The notes under the pieces are model-generated. The model saw nothing but the letters and a program-made list of their open reading frames with translations, made no database searches and had not been told where the DNA came from. A stretch of 64,000 nucleotides of DNA, taken from NCBI RefSeq assembly GCF_024436395.1, contig NZ_JAFMZO010000004.1, positions 62,001 through 126,000 on the forward strand. Reading direction: 5' to 3'. Origin of the DNA: Paradesertivirga mongoliensis (GTDB lineage Bacteria; Bacteroidota; Bacteroidia; Sphingobacteriales; Sphingobacteriaceae). The stretch's first letter is position 1, and the number at the start of each line of letters is the position of its first letter. Below, piece by piece: positions 35,142 through 43,335 of the stretch. The position numbers were made by a program, and so were the translations under genes.

Positions 35142-35903
35142 TTATCCTTTCACTGCATCAAGCCAGGCTTGAGACATCAGCCTGGCTCCGGCAATGCTTG
35201 GATGAACTCCATCAGGCGCCCAATAAGCGCCGGGAGCTTTTTCAAGGGCCTGATCGAACACTTTCTGGAAGGGGATAAATACTGCGTCAAATTCTTCTGC
35301 CATTTGCTTTGAAACTTTTTGATATTCGCTAAAAGCAGGAAACCAGCTTTTATCCACAGACTTACCTATTATCGCAAACGGTTCGCCAATAATAAATTTC
35401 ACATTAGGAAGTTTCTCTCTGGTTTTATTAAGCAGCGCCCGATAATCGTTGCGATAAGTGTCAAGCGTGCCTTTATACGTATTTCTGATAAAGTGCCAAT
35501 AATCATTAACGCCTATCAGAATACTAATCACATTCGGGCTCAAATTGAGTGCGTCCGCTTCCCAGCGATCGGCCAGTTGATGAACCTTATTGCCGCTGAT
35601 ACCACGGTTGTATAATTTGAGATCTTTCTCCGGGAACTTATTCAGCAGTTCAGCAGCCGATAGAAAGGCATATCCGCCTCCAAATCCTTTCTGAGTATTG
35701 AAATCGGGATCGGTGCGCAGTCTGCCCGCGTCGGTTATAGAATCTCCCTGAAAAAGGATGGTGTCGTTTTTGTTAAGATTGATTTTTTTTCCGGGCTTTT
35801 CGGATGTGGCTGAAAATACGATTTCGGGGATGCTGATAGCTGCCAGGCCTCCTAATGCAACTTTATTGATAAAGGCTCTCCGGTCTGATTGATTAGTTTT
35901 CAT
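35142..35903 (-). CDS. SGNH/GDSL-family hydrolase, Tat-type signal
   Basis: 253 residues. A twin-arginine-like signal (SDRRAFINKVALGGLAAIS), then block I FQGDSITDAGR with the nucleophile Ser, block III GVNDYWH and block V DGVHPS with catalytic Asp and His. It hydrolyses esters, often of polysaccharide acetyl groups, outside the cytoplasm. Single-gene unit. Confidence 0.92.
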   Translation of the reverse strand: MKTNQSDRRAFINKVALGGLAAISIPEIVFSATSEKPGKKINLNKNDTILFQGDSITDAGRLRTDPDFNTQKGFGGGYAFLSAAELLNKFPEKDLKLYNRGISGNKVHQLADRWEADALNLSPNVISILIGVNDYWHFIRNTYKGTLDTYRNDYRALLNKTREKLPNVKFIIGEPFAIIGKSVDKSWFPAFSEYQKVSKQMAEEFDAVFIPFQKVFDQALEKAPGAYWAPDGVHPSIAGARLMSQAWLDAVKG

Positions 35904-35938
35904 TCAGCAAGATATTGAAAAATCAGGAAATTGATCAA

Positions 35939-36196
35939 TTATAACGGCCGGTTTCTTATAATTTCGAGGCCAATAAGACCAACTACGCCGTTTGTGAAAT
36001 TTCCCTCAATTTGCTCCCATTCACCATCTTCGTTGCATTGGATACATGCACACATCTCATCATCTAAATAAACAAGGTACTGATGGTATGATGGAACGAT
36101 TTTCAATAACTTGGGGCCGCTTTCGCTGATGGCTGCCTCGACGAAAAAAGGCTGACCGGTTTTGCGGGCTTGGGGTGATTGTTGGCTCTCTTCCAT
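35939..36196 (-). CDS. Small hypothetical protein
   Basis: 85 residues from the ATG at 36196 (MEESQQSPQARKTGQPFFVE). The open frame extends to 36253, but that would overlap the sirtuin start. The middle (YLVYLDDEMCACIQCNEDGE, then WEQIEGNFTNGVVGLIG) has three Cys in ten residues. Divergent from the sirtuin gene. Function unknown. Confidence 0.6.
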   Translation of the reverse strand: MEESQQSPQARKTGQPFFVEAAISESGPKLLKIVPSYHQYLVYLDDEMCACIQCNEDGEWEQIEGNFTNGVVGLIGLEIIRNRPL

Positions 36197-36252
36197 TTTA
36201 ATTAAACACCAAAAAGACAGTAATTGTTGCTGATATGTATATTTACCCTGCA

Positions 36253-36945
36253 ATGTCTGAGAAAAAGAGGATAGTGGTGTTAACCGGAGCAGGAATTTCT
36301 GCTGAAAGCGGCTTGCAAACCTTTAGAGATTCTGACGGGTTGTGGGAGGGATATGATATTTACGATGTAGCCACTCCCGAAGCCTGGCAACGTAATCCGG
36401 TGCTTGTTCAGGAGTTTTACAATATGCGCCGGAAGGCGGTTCTCGAGGCTTCACCCAACGCTGCACATATCGCACTAAAAAAGCTCGAAAAGGGCTTTGA
36501 TGTGCAGATCATCACCCAAAATGTAGACAATTTGCATGAGCGGGCTGGTTCTTCAAACATTCTTCATTTGCATGGCATCATTACTAAATCGCAGTCCTGC
36601 ATAGATCCAGAGGCAGTATATGATATCGACGGCTGGGAATTAAAAATGGGAGAAACTTGTGAATATGGCTCACAACTTCGCCCGCATGTTGTCTGGTTTG
36701 GCGAAGCTGTCCCCATGATCGAGCCGGCCGCTAAAATTGCATCTTCTGCAGATATATTCATTTTGATTGGTACATCACTAGCTGTGTATCCCGCTGCCGG
36801 ATTGGTTGATTTTGTTCCATTCCGTGCAGAAAAAGTATTGGTTGATCCTAACAGCTCCAGTGCAGGCAGTGGTAAATGGAGAATAATTCCGGAGAAAGCC
36901 GGCGAGGCCGTTCCTAAACTAGTTGATGAGTTACTCGGGTCTTGA
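36253..36945 (+). CDS. NAD-dependent protein deacylase (sirtuin)
   Basis: 230 residues from the ATG at 36253 (MSEKKRIVVLTGAGISAESG); an ATG at 36235 is also open. Catalytic His in HLHGII, NAD motifs GAGISAESG, TQNVDNLH and GTSLAVYP. Y56 and R59 (EFYNMRR) match the Tyr/Arg pair that gives sirtuin 5/CobB enzymes desuccinylase activity. The zinc ribbon keeps only two Cys (QSC and ETCE), fewer than the usual four, so the zinc may be absent. Confidence 0.9.
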   Translation: MSEKKRIVVLTGAGISAESGLQTFRDSDGLWEGYDIYDVATPEAWQRNPVLVQEFYNMRRKAVLEASPNAAHIALKKLEKGFDVQIITQNVDNLHERAGSSNILHLHGIITKSQSCIDPEAVYDIDGWELKMGETCEYGSQLRPHVVWFGEAVPMIEPAAKIASSADIFILIGTSLAVYPAAGLVDFVPFRAEKVLVDPNSSSAGSGKWRIIPEKAGEAVPKLVDELLGS

Positions 36946-36978
36946 CCCTTTTGGTGTGTTTAACGATACCGGAACAAT

Positions 36979-37746
36979 ATGATCAAATACCGTCTTATTT
37001 CTTTCTTCTTCCTTTTCTACTGTGCCGGGGCTGTATCACAGGTTGTTGAATTTAAAAATGTGGGTTGCCGGATATCCTCAAAAGATATAAGTTATGTAGA
37101 AAGGATAGTACGGTTTGAATCAGCGTTGTACAACAACCTGTTCAATACCAGGAGTAACGACTCCCTCCATATTAAAGTGACCGTTTTCGGTAATCCGGAT
37201 GAATACAGAGGTGTATTCCTAAATGAAACTGGGGGTAAAGGCCATGGCACCAACGGGTTTTACAGCCATAGATTAAACGAATCTTTTCTGTATAAACGGC
37301 CCGAATATCTTCAAACCGTGGTACATGAAATAAGTCATTGTATGCTAGCCCATAACTTCAGCAGGGCCCCGAGATGGCTGCAGGAAGGTATGGCAGAGTT
37401 TTGCGAAACATTAACCATTGAGGATAATAAAATAGTTTTTTCTGCTCAGAGGTCCCGTATTAATTCTGTTGTTCATACAGTAAAAGGCCAACCGCTTAAA
37501 CTACGGGAATTTTTTAATTCTAATCGCTGGGGCGAGAAAGCACAAACTCCGGTCCTGTACGATATATCTTATGCTGTTATTTATTATCTGATAAAAAAGA
37601 ATCCTAACACGTTGAAACAGATGCTTAGTTATATGGGAGAGGGGCATAATTCAATTGATGCAATCGAATATAGCTACGGGGGGTTCTATAATTTTGAAAA
37701 CGATTTTAACCGTTTTTACAAAAACACCTTAGTTAAAGTGTTCTAG
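36979..37746 (+). CDS. Secreted gluzincin-type metalloprotease-like protein
   Basis: 255 residues. Signal peptide to about residue 21, and the zinc motif HEISH (H116, E117, H120) followed by RWLQEGMAEF with a Glu as third ligand. This is a peptidase MA-type (DUF1570-like) arrangement. Substrate unknown. It converges on the sigma-54-type regulator with a hairpin between them. Confidence 0.8.
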   Translation: MIKYRLISFFFLFYCAGAVSQVVEFKNVGCRISSKDISYVERIVRFESALYNNLFNTRSNDSLHIKVTVFGNPDEYRGVFLNETGGKGHGTNGFYSHRLNESFLYKRPEYLQTVVHEISHCMLAHNFSRAPRWLQEGMAEFCETLTIEDNKIVFSAQRSRINSVVHTVKGQPLKLREFFNSNRWGEKAQTPVLYDISYAVIYYLIKKNPNTLKQMLSYMGEGHNSIDAIEYSYGGFYNFENDFNRFYKNTLVKVF

Positions 37747-37759
37747 AGTGAAGATATAA

Positions 37760-37793
37760 TCCCGGCGACAGAGTCTCAGATTCTTCGCCGGGA
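37760..37793. terminator. Hairpin between convergent genes
   Basis: TCCCGGCGA (37760-37768) pairs with TCGCCGGGA (37785-37793). There is no T tract on either side, so it is a weak candidate terminator. Confidence 0.45.
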
Positions 37794-37800
37794 ATAAAGG

Positions 37801-39198
37801 TTATTGTTCGTTTCTTTTCAATCCGTATTTCTCAATTTTGCTGTAGAGGTGACTTCGTTGAATATCGATGTCATCAGCTGTTTTTGAGACATTCCAGTTG
37901 TTTTTCTCAAGTTTATATTTAATATACTCTTTCTCGGCGTAATCTTTATATTCCTGAAAACTGGCGAACTGATCGTAATTAGTCGAAGTTGAAGCTTGAG
38001 AAGGGGTAGTTCCGGTAGCATGACTAACTGGTTGCGCTGCCGACGGATTAGCAAAGGTACGAACGTCATTTTCAGTGATTACTTTATCACTTAATATGAT
38101 AAGTCGTTCGACCATATTACGCAGCTCGCGAATATTGCCGGTCCAGGGAAGAGCTTTTAATGTTTCTATTGCTCCCTCACTGAATTTTTTAGTAGGCATT
38201 CCATACTCGTTGCAAATCTCCTCGCAAAAGCTTTCCGCGATAAGCGGTATGTCGTCTTTACGTTCAGCAAGAGACGGGACGTGAATGAGGATAACGCTTA
38301 AGCGATGGAACAAGTCCATCCGGAAATTACCGTCTTCAATCTCTTTTAGCAGGTCTTTATTGGTGGCGGCAACCACACGTACATCTACATCTATTTCTTT
38401 TTCGCCGCCAACGCGTGTTATTTTATTTTCCTGAAGCGCACGTAATACTTTGGCCTGAGCCGAAAGACTCATGTCGCCAATCTCATCAAGGAACAAAGTG
38501 CCGCCATTGGCTTGTTCAAATTTTCCGATCCGCTGTTTTACTGCAGAAGTAAAGGAGCCTTTCTCATGTCCGAAAAGTTCACTCTCTATTAGTTCTGAGG
38601 GAATGGCTGCACAGTTAACTTCGATAATTGGTCCGCCGGAGCGGTTCGATTTTTCATGCAACCAGCGGGCAACCAATTCTTTACCGCTACCGTTAGCACC
38701 CGTTACCAACACTCTGGCGTCGGTAGGAGCTACCCGGTCAATAGTATCTTTTATTTTAGAGATAGCAGGCGAGTCGCCAAGCATATCCCGTACCTTGCTC
38801 ACTTTTCGCTTTAAAACCTTGGTTTCTGTAACCAGGTTTCCGCGTTCAAGGGCGTTTCTAACGGTGATTAATAATCTGTTAAGGTCTGGCGGTTTCGATA
38901 TAAAGTCGTATGCCCCCTTTTTGCTGGCCTCAACAGCTGTTTCTATCGTTCCGTGGCCAGAAATCATGATGAATGGGATGTCTGGTTTGACTGCAAGCGC
39001 TTCAGAAAGCACTTCCATTCCATCCATCTTATTCATTTTTATGTCGCAAAGAACTAAATCAAAATCGTTGTTCTTGATTTTTTCCAGTCCATCGATACCG
39101 TTATCTACATCTTCAACCTCATAATCTTCATATTCAAGTATCTCACGCAGTGTATTGCGTATAGCGCGCTCGTCGTCAACAATTAGAATTTTTGCCAT
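37801..39198 (-). CDS. Sigma-54-type (NtrC family) response regulator
   Basis: 465 residues: receiver domain (phospho-Asp in LVLCDIKM, switch Lys in ISKPPD), AAA+ domain with Walker A GANGSGKE and Walker B GTLFLDEIGDM, and a Fis-type HTH at the C-terminus (WNVSKTADDIDIQRSHLYSK). The sigma-54-contacting loop reads GSFTSA (near residue 216) in place of the canonical GAFTGA. No partner kinase is adjacent. Single-gene unit. Confidence 0.92.
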   Translation of the reverse strand: MAKILIVDDERAIRNTLREILEYEDYEVEDVDNGIDGLEKIKNNDFDLVLCDIKMNKMDGMEVLSEALAVKPDIPFIMISGHGTIETAVEASKKGAYDFISKPPDLNRLLITVRNALERGNLVTETKVLKRKVSKVRDMLGDSPAISKIKDTIDRVAPTDARVLVTGANGSGKELVARWLHEKSNRSGGPIIEVNCAAIPSELIESELFGHEKGSFTSAVKQRIGKFEQANGGTLFLDEIGDMSLSAQAKVLRALQENKITRVGGEKEIDVDVRVVAATNKDLLKEIEDGNFRMDLFHRLSVILIHVPSLAERKDDIPLIAESFCEEICNEYGMPTKKFSEGAIETLKALPWTGNIRELRNMVERLIILSDKVITENDVRTFANPSAAQPVSHATGTTPSQASTSTNYDQFASFQEYKDYAEKEYIKYKLEKNNWNVSKTADDIDIQRSHLYSKIEKYGLKRNEQ

Positions 39199-39295
39199 AG
39201 TGATTCTTCAGCTTTCAAACGCAAGGTGCTTATAATTGTTTGAATTTTGTATACAAATATATACAGTTTTGAAAATGACGAGAAGGCGCTCTTGG

Positions 39296-39326
39296 AAAAA
39301 AGAAGCTCTTCCGTACAGGAAGAGCT
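39296..39326 (-). terminator. Intrinsic terminator of rnpB
   Basis: On the minus strand AGCTCTTCC and GGAAGAGCT form a perfect stem followed by a T run (A run 39296-39302 on the plus strand). Confidence 0.85.
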
Positions 39327-39334
39327 AATAAGTT

Positions 39335-39716
39335 TCACAGGCTTGTAAGCCGGGTTCTGTTCTCCAATACCGGAGTTTCTATCATTTATCTGGCTGTACC
39401 GTTGCCGGCACAATCTAACGGCCTACCCATTCCGAAAAAAGACTTTCGCCTTTAAGGAGCGAGCAACTCCTGGTTCGGAACTTATTTGGCCTTTCAACTC
39501 CCGGGGTTTACCGCAATGCATGTCGCCATACAAGGCCGTGAGCTCTTACCTCACGTTTTCACCTTTGTCCGCCAGCTGGCGGATAGTTTATTTTCTGTGG
39601 CACTTTCCGTCTCCCGGTTAAACCGGAATCCTTCCCGTTAGGAAGCGAGATGCTCTGTGTTGCCCGGACTTTCCTCTCTCCGCCGGCTGGCGGAGAGCGA
39701 TAGAACCGCCTGTGAC
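39335..39716 (-). ncRNA. rnpB: RNase P RNA, bacterial class A
   Basis: About 382 nt. Minus-strand signatures in order: CACAGGCGG, GAGGAAAGTCCGGGC (P4), GGTAAGAGCTCAC, GGCGACATGCATTGCGG, AGATAAATGATAGAA and ACAGAACCCGGCTTACA, with P1 closed by CACAGG and CCTGTG. It is the catalytic RNA for tRNA 5' maturation. Two stems carry similar palindromes (TCCGCCAGCTGGCGGA at 39568-39583 and a relative at 39676-39697). A -7 element and a terminator fit both ends. Confidence 0.97.
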
Positions 39717-39718
39717 TG

Positions 39719-39726
39719 CAAAGATA
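39719..39726 (-). promoter_or_regulatory. -7 promoter element of rnpB
   Basis: TATCTTTG on the minus strand, exact consensus, just upstream of the RNase P RNA 5' end and directly after the stop of the 82-residue gene. Confidence 0.6.
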
Positions 39727-39975
39727 CTAATATTCGTGACGCTGATAAGCTGCTCTGAAATCTTCTGACATTAACCTGAACCTGGCGATTACTGTGGCGA
39801 TAAATTCTTCGTCCAAAATTTGAAATACACTATTCACACCATCCAGCATATCAATTTCTGAAAGCTTGTATGTTTGCTCAAGAATCCCTTGCTCAAATTT
39901 TACAATGTATTTCATGTTCATGGAAAATATGGTGATCTTACAGTCGGGACGCGGTAATTCTGCTACTACTCTCAT
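39727..39975 (-). CDS. Small hypothetical protein coupled to the CrtA-like gene
   Basis: 82 residues (MRVVAELPRPDCKITIFSMN), no recognised family. Its start overlaps the preceding gene's stop (TGATG), so it is translationally coupled to the CrtA-like gene and may be its partner. Ends at the rnpB promoter. Confidence 0.6.
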   Translation of the reverse strand: MRVVAELPRPDCKITIFSMNMKYIVKFEQGILEQTYKLSEIDMLDGVNSVFQILDEEFIATVIARFRLMSEDFRAAYQRHEY

Positions 39976-40679
39976 CAGTGCTTTTTAAAGATATGTTGAA
40001 GTGGGTCTGAGCCTTTTAATGTACCAAAGCTAGCGATAGGTTTAAATCTTGCAAAAAGTTCTTCGCTGTACCAGTTCTCTTCGCGTGTTTTACGAATTAC
40101 TTCCCGGTGCTCTGCAGATTCGTAAGCGAAGGCTTTTACATCTTCAATGCTTTCCCACACCGAAAAAGTTGCCTGCCGGTACAAAGGGGCTTCCCCAATT
40201 CCAAATGATGTGATATAGCCCTTTGAACCTAACATCAGCTTTGCTGTTTTATCTACATTGGCCCAAAAGTTTTTAAGGCGGTTAAACCGGATAGTGGCCC
40301 GGGTGAGGACGGCCACTGGACCGTCGTATACAGTATTCTGAACAGGTCCGAAGGGTTCCGAACCATCCCACTTGCCATGGCTGCTCAACGGCGCGCACAG
40401 AATAGTATAGGTTTCAAGAGCAAAAGTTTTCCACCAGGAGGAAACAAAAGATTTCAGCCTGAAACTTTCAAAACCTTCATGTGAATCCCATACGGTTAAA
40501 AGTGCCCATTGCTGTAAATCTGCTTGTTTGTCAAATGTTCCGTTTTTGCCGCTTCCCATGAGTTTCCAAAATTTGCAGTCCTTGTTCAGTGCTAATGGTA
40601 GCCGATGAATTGCCATAGCCAGAAAAGCAAAAGGAATTTTAGGTTTTGAATACCTGATGACTGTTAATGCTACCACCAT
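39975..40679 (-). CDS. CrtA/spheroidene monooxygenase-like heme-domain protein
   Basis: 234 residues. FKLMGSGKNGTF-type N-terminal part, QWALLTVWDSHEGFESFR, and a late YRQATFSVWESIEDVKAFAY match the CrtA-like family, built of two ferredoxin-like dimeric alpha-beta barrel halves; characterised members oxidise carotenoids. No crt genes are nearby, so its substrate here is open. Followed by a coupled 82-residue gene. Confidence 0.7.
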   Translation of the reverse strand: MVVALTVIRYSKPKIPFAFLAMAIHRLPLALNKDCKFWKLMGSGKNGTFDKQADLQQWALLTVWDSHEGFESFRLKSFVSSWWKTFALETYTILCAPLSSHGKWDGSEPFGPVQNTVYDGPVAVLTRATIRFNRLKNFWANVDKTAKLMLGSKGYITSFGIGEAPLYRQATFSVWESIEDVKAFAYESAEHREVIRKTREENWYSEELFARFKPIASFGTLKGSDPLQHIFKKH

Positions 40680-40691
40680 GAAGTTTTAAAC

Positions 40692-40720
40692 GAAAAAAGC
40701 CACCCATATTATTGGATGGC
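40692..40720 (-). terminator. Intrinsic terminator after the ferritin gene
   Basis: On the minus strand GCCATCC pairs with GGGTGGC (one G-T pair) and is followed by six T. Confidence 0.75.
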
Positions 40721-40740
40721 CTGACATACTGTTAAAAGAA

Positions 40741-41280
40741 TTATTCTTCTCCGGCGCTCTCGCCGTAGCTAACTTTGGGGATCTGCTTGTCAATTTGCCA
40801 GCGGCCGGTTCCTTCTTCACCAATTACGTCGAATAATTCAAGAATTCTGCGGGCTACATATTCTTCTTCAATTTGCTCTTTAAGGAACCACTGTATGAAT
40901 TCGAACGTGGTATAGTCTTTCAGTCGCATGCACTGATCTGCGATCCGGTTCAGCTGACTTGTCACCTTAATTTCCTGTTGAAGTGCAAGCTCGAAAACGC
41001 CTTTAAATGACTCGAACTCCTGAGGAATATTAACAACTTCAGGGGAGATGGCCCTTCCGCCAAGATCGTTGATGTATTTAAAGATCTTAAGCATATGTCC
41101 ACGCTCTTCGTTCGATTGATTTTCAAGATATCCTGCACTATAATCGAAGCCATTACGATTGCAGTAAGATGCCATAGCTAAATATACCGCAGATGAATAT
41201 GCTTCGGTTTTTATTTGTTCGTTTAAAAGGAGTTCAATTTCTTCCGAAAGGGAAGTCCTTAATCTGAGAAGGTCTTTCAT
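40741..41280 (-). CDS. ftnA: Ferritin
   Basis: 179 residues, the size of bacterial non-heme ferritins. Ferroxidase ligands are visible: E26 in TEAYSS, E59/H62 in EERGH, E102-region QQEIKVT, and EQIEEEY in the fourth helix. It stores iron as ferric mineral in a 24-mer cage. Preceded by about 168 bases with no Fur-like palindrome that I could see. Own terminator. Confidence 0.94.
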   Translation of the reverse strand: MKDLLRLRTSLSEEIELLLNEQIKTEAYSSAVYLAMASYCNRNGFDYSAGYLENQSNEERGHMLKIFKYINDLGGRAISPEVVNIPQEFESFKGVFELALQQEIKVTSQLNRIADQCMRLKDYTTFEFIQWFLKEQIEEEYVARRILELFDVIGEEGTGRWQIDKQIPKVSYGESAGEE

Positions 41281-41448
41281 GTTGTTTTTATTTAAGTCGT
41301 ACTACAGTAGCCGGTAAAAACTATCGCACAAAAGGCGATGGTGGTCCACCCTGCAAACAATTCCTGTAAAAGAAATTTTAATTCTAATTTACGATTATAA
41401 CAATAATTAAAAGGAAAAGTAATGTAGTAAATCTAATACAGATTTAAT

Positions 41449-41811
41449 CTAAATACTATATAGATGCGGGCGCAGACACTCCCAGATAACACTGTTAAGG
41501 TGCAGAGAAAATTTAGCCCCGCCAAGTAATTCCTTTAAGTTGAGTACGTCTGTAAGCGTTAATACGAAGCAGCGTTCTGAATAGGGAGGCATTAAAACAG
41601 TAACATCGGTAACCGACGAGGAAGATAGTATCATGCCCACAAGATCGAGGGAATTTACACGTTTTGTAAAGTCGATAAAGTCGCTGGCTTTAAATGAGCA
41701 AGTAGTACCTCCGAATTCTAATATATACGAATTCGTTTTATTGCACTGAGAAACAGAACCATTTTCGGTTCTAAAAACTTCCACTATCTTGATACAATTA
41801 TTATCCTTCAT
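41449..41811 (-). CDS. Conserved hypothetical protein
   Basis: 120 residues, no named family that I can be sure of. Cytoplasmic, with NSYILEFGGTTCSFKASDF and LTDVLNLKELLGGA as its clearest stretches. It has one of the best promoters in the window (41826-41857), so it is very likely expressed. Confidence 0.65.
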   Translation of the reverse strand: MKDNNCIKIVEVFRTENGSVSQCNKTNSYILEFGGTTCSFKASDFIDFTKRVNSLDLVGMILSSSSVTDVTVLMPPYSERCFVLTLTDVLNLKELLGGAKFSLHLNSVIWECLRPHLYSI

Positions 41812-41825
41812 CTATAACTCTCCTG

Positions 41826-41857
41826 CAAATCTACGTATTGTTTATAATTAGTCCAAA
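41826..41857 (-). promoter_or_regulatory. Consensus promoter of the 120-residue hypothetical gene
   Basis: On the minus strand TTTG, a 20-base spacer, TAGATTTG: full match to the Bacteroidota consensus. The leader before the ATG at 41811 is about 8-15 bases and contains CAGGAGAG. Confidence 0.8.
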
Positions 41858-41909
41858 TAAGAACGGAATTTTTGTGAAAAGAATATACTAAAGATGTTAG
41901 TATTTAACT

Positions 41910-41917
41910 TAAGTTTG
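41910..41917 (+). promoter_or_regulatory. -7 promoter element of the exonuclease-GIY-YIG gene
   Basis: TAAGTTTG, exact consensus, ending 5 bases before the ATG at 41922, which predicts a leaderless mRNA. Confidence 0.5.
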
Positions 41918-41921
41918 TATT

Positions 41922-43298
41922 ATGTACGCAATTGTGGATATAGAAACGACGGGAGGGCATGCTTCTGCAAACGGGATTACCGAAATCGCCGTTATTATTC
42001 ACGATGGCGCTAAGGTAATAAGGAGGTACGAAACACTTATAAACCCGCAGCGAAATATCCCGGTGTACATTTCTGCCTTGACCGGTATCAGCAATGAAAT
42101 GGTAGCGCGGGCGCCCTTGTTTTCAGAGGTTGCTGCCGAAATATTCAGCCTGCTCCACGACAAGATTTTTATTGCGCACAACGTTAACTTCGATTATTCT
42201 TTTTTAAAATATCATCTGTCGGCTTGCGGATATGAACTGCAATGCAAAAAACTTTGTACGGTGCGGCTAAGCCGGAAAGTTTTCCCCGGTTTAATATCGT
42301 ACAGCTTGGGTAAATTGTGCAAGCAGTTAAAGATAGACCTGTGCAATCATCACCGGGCCGGGGGCGATGCAGAGGCGACCGCTGTCTTATTTTCGATGCT
42401 GCTTGAGCATGATGAAGCAGGGCATATCAGCCAATCGCTAAACCGCAATTCTAAAGAACAGCTTTTACCTCCCAACGTAAAACGCGCCGATTTTGATCGT
42501 CTGCCAAATACACCGGGAGTTTACTATTTCAATAACCAGAAAGGCAAGGTTTTGTATGTAGGAAAAGCAAAGAATCTGAAAAAGCGTGTCAGTTCGCACT
42601 TTACCGGAAACAACGCCAATAAGCAGCGCCAGGATTTTATGCGCGACATTCACTCGATTAACTTCCAGGAATGCGGCACAGAGCTGATGGCTTTTATTTT
42701 AGAAGCTACTGAGATAAAGCGGTTGTGGCCGGAGAATAACCGGGCGTTGAAGCGTTTTGAACAAGCCTATGGTCTTTTTACCTATGAGGATCAGCGAGGC
42801 TACCTCAGGCTGTTGATTGACAAGAAGCGAAAAGGATCGGTGCCGGTATATAGTTTTAATCAGGTGTTTGAGGGACATAGTTTATTAAGACAGTTGATGG
42901 AAGAATTTGAACTTTGCCCCAAACTTTGTTTTATTCAGCGAAACCAGGATGAGTGTATAGGAGTTGAGAATAAGCCTTGCAAAGGCGCCTGTAAAGGTAG
43001 CGAGAGCCGTGTGTTGTATAATATTCGCGTTCAGCAGGCTATCGCTAAACTCAAATCCAATCTTCCTTCATTTGCCTTGCTCGATCAAGGGCGTAATGAC
43101 GAGGAGCAAAGTGTAATTTTGATGGAGGGCGGGCATTTACAGGGCATGGGATACGTGATGAAAAATGTTCCTCTGGAAGATCTTGGTTCGCTTAAAAACG
43201 TCATCCAGCCATACCCGTCAAATGATTATATCCGAAACCTGGTACATACTTTCGCCAGCAAAAATCCTGACCGGATTCTGAACTTTCAGAATCATTAA
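41922..43298 (+). CDS. DnaQ-like exonuclease fused to UvrC-type GIY-YIG nuclease
   Basis: 458 residues. Residues 1-170 form a DEDDh 3'-5' exonuclease (D6/E8 in DIETTG, Asp in HNVNFDYSFL, His/Asp in HHRAGGDAEAT). Residues 185-290 form a GIY-YIG domain (PGVYYFNNQKGKVLYVGKAK, LKKRV) as in UvrC and Cho. A third Cys-containing region (ENKPCKGACKGSES) follows. The fusion is found in several bacteria and is thought to act in DNA repair. No uvr gene is adjacent. Confidence 0.9.
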   Translation: MYAIVDIETTGGHASANGITEIAVIIHDGAKVIRRYETLINPQRNIPVYISALTGISNEMVARAPLFSEVAAEIFSLLHDKIFIAHNVNFDYSFLKYHLSACGYELQCKKLCTVRLSRKVFPGLISYSLGKLCKQLKIDLCNHHRAGGDAEATAVLFSMLLEHDEAGHISQSLNRNSKEQLLPPNVKRADFDRLPNTPGVYYFNNQKGKVLYVGKAKNLKKRVSSHFTGNNANKQRQDFMRDIHSINFQECGTELMAFILEATEIKRLWPENNRALKRFEQAYGLFTYEDQRGYLRLLIDKKRKGSVPVYSFNQVFEGHSLLRQLMEEFELCPKLCFIQRNQDECIGVENKPCKGACKGSESRVLYNIRVQQAIAKLKSNLPSFALLDQGRNDEEQSVILMEGGHLQGMGYVMKNVPLEDLGSLKNVIQPYPSNDYIRNLVHTFASKNPDRILNFQNH

Positions 43299-43335
43299 CA
43301 CAAAAACTTCCACAATAGAAGCCTCTCGGGGGGTA

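Noticed and set aside
38471..39124. 217-residue ORF on the plus strand
   Set aside because: It is the antisense shadow of the sigma-54-type regulator; the translation is Ser/Pro-rich and has no domain, while the opposite strand has all AAA+ motifs.
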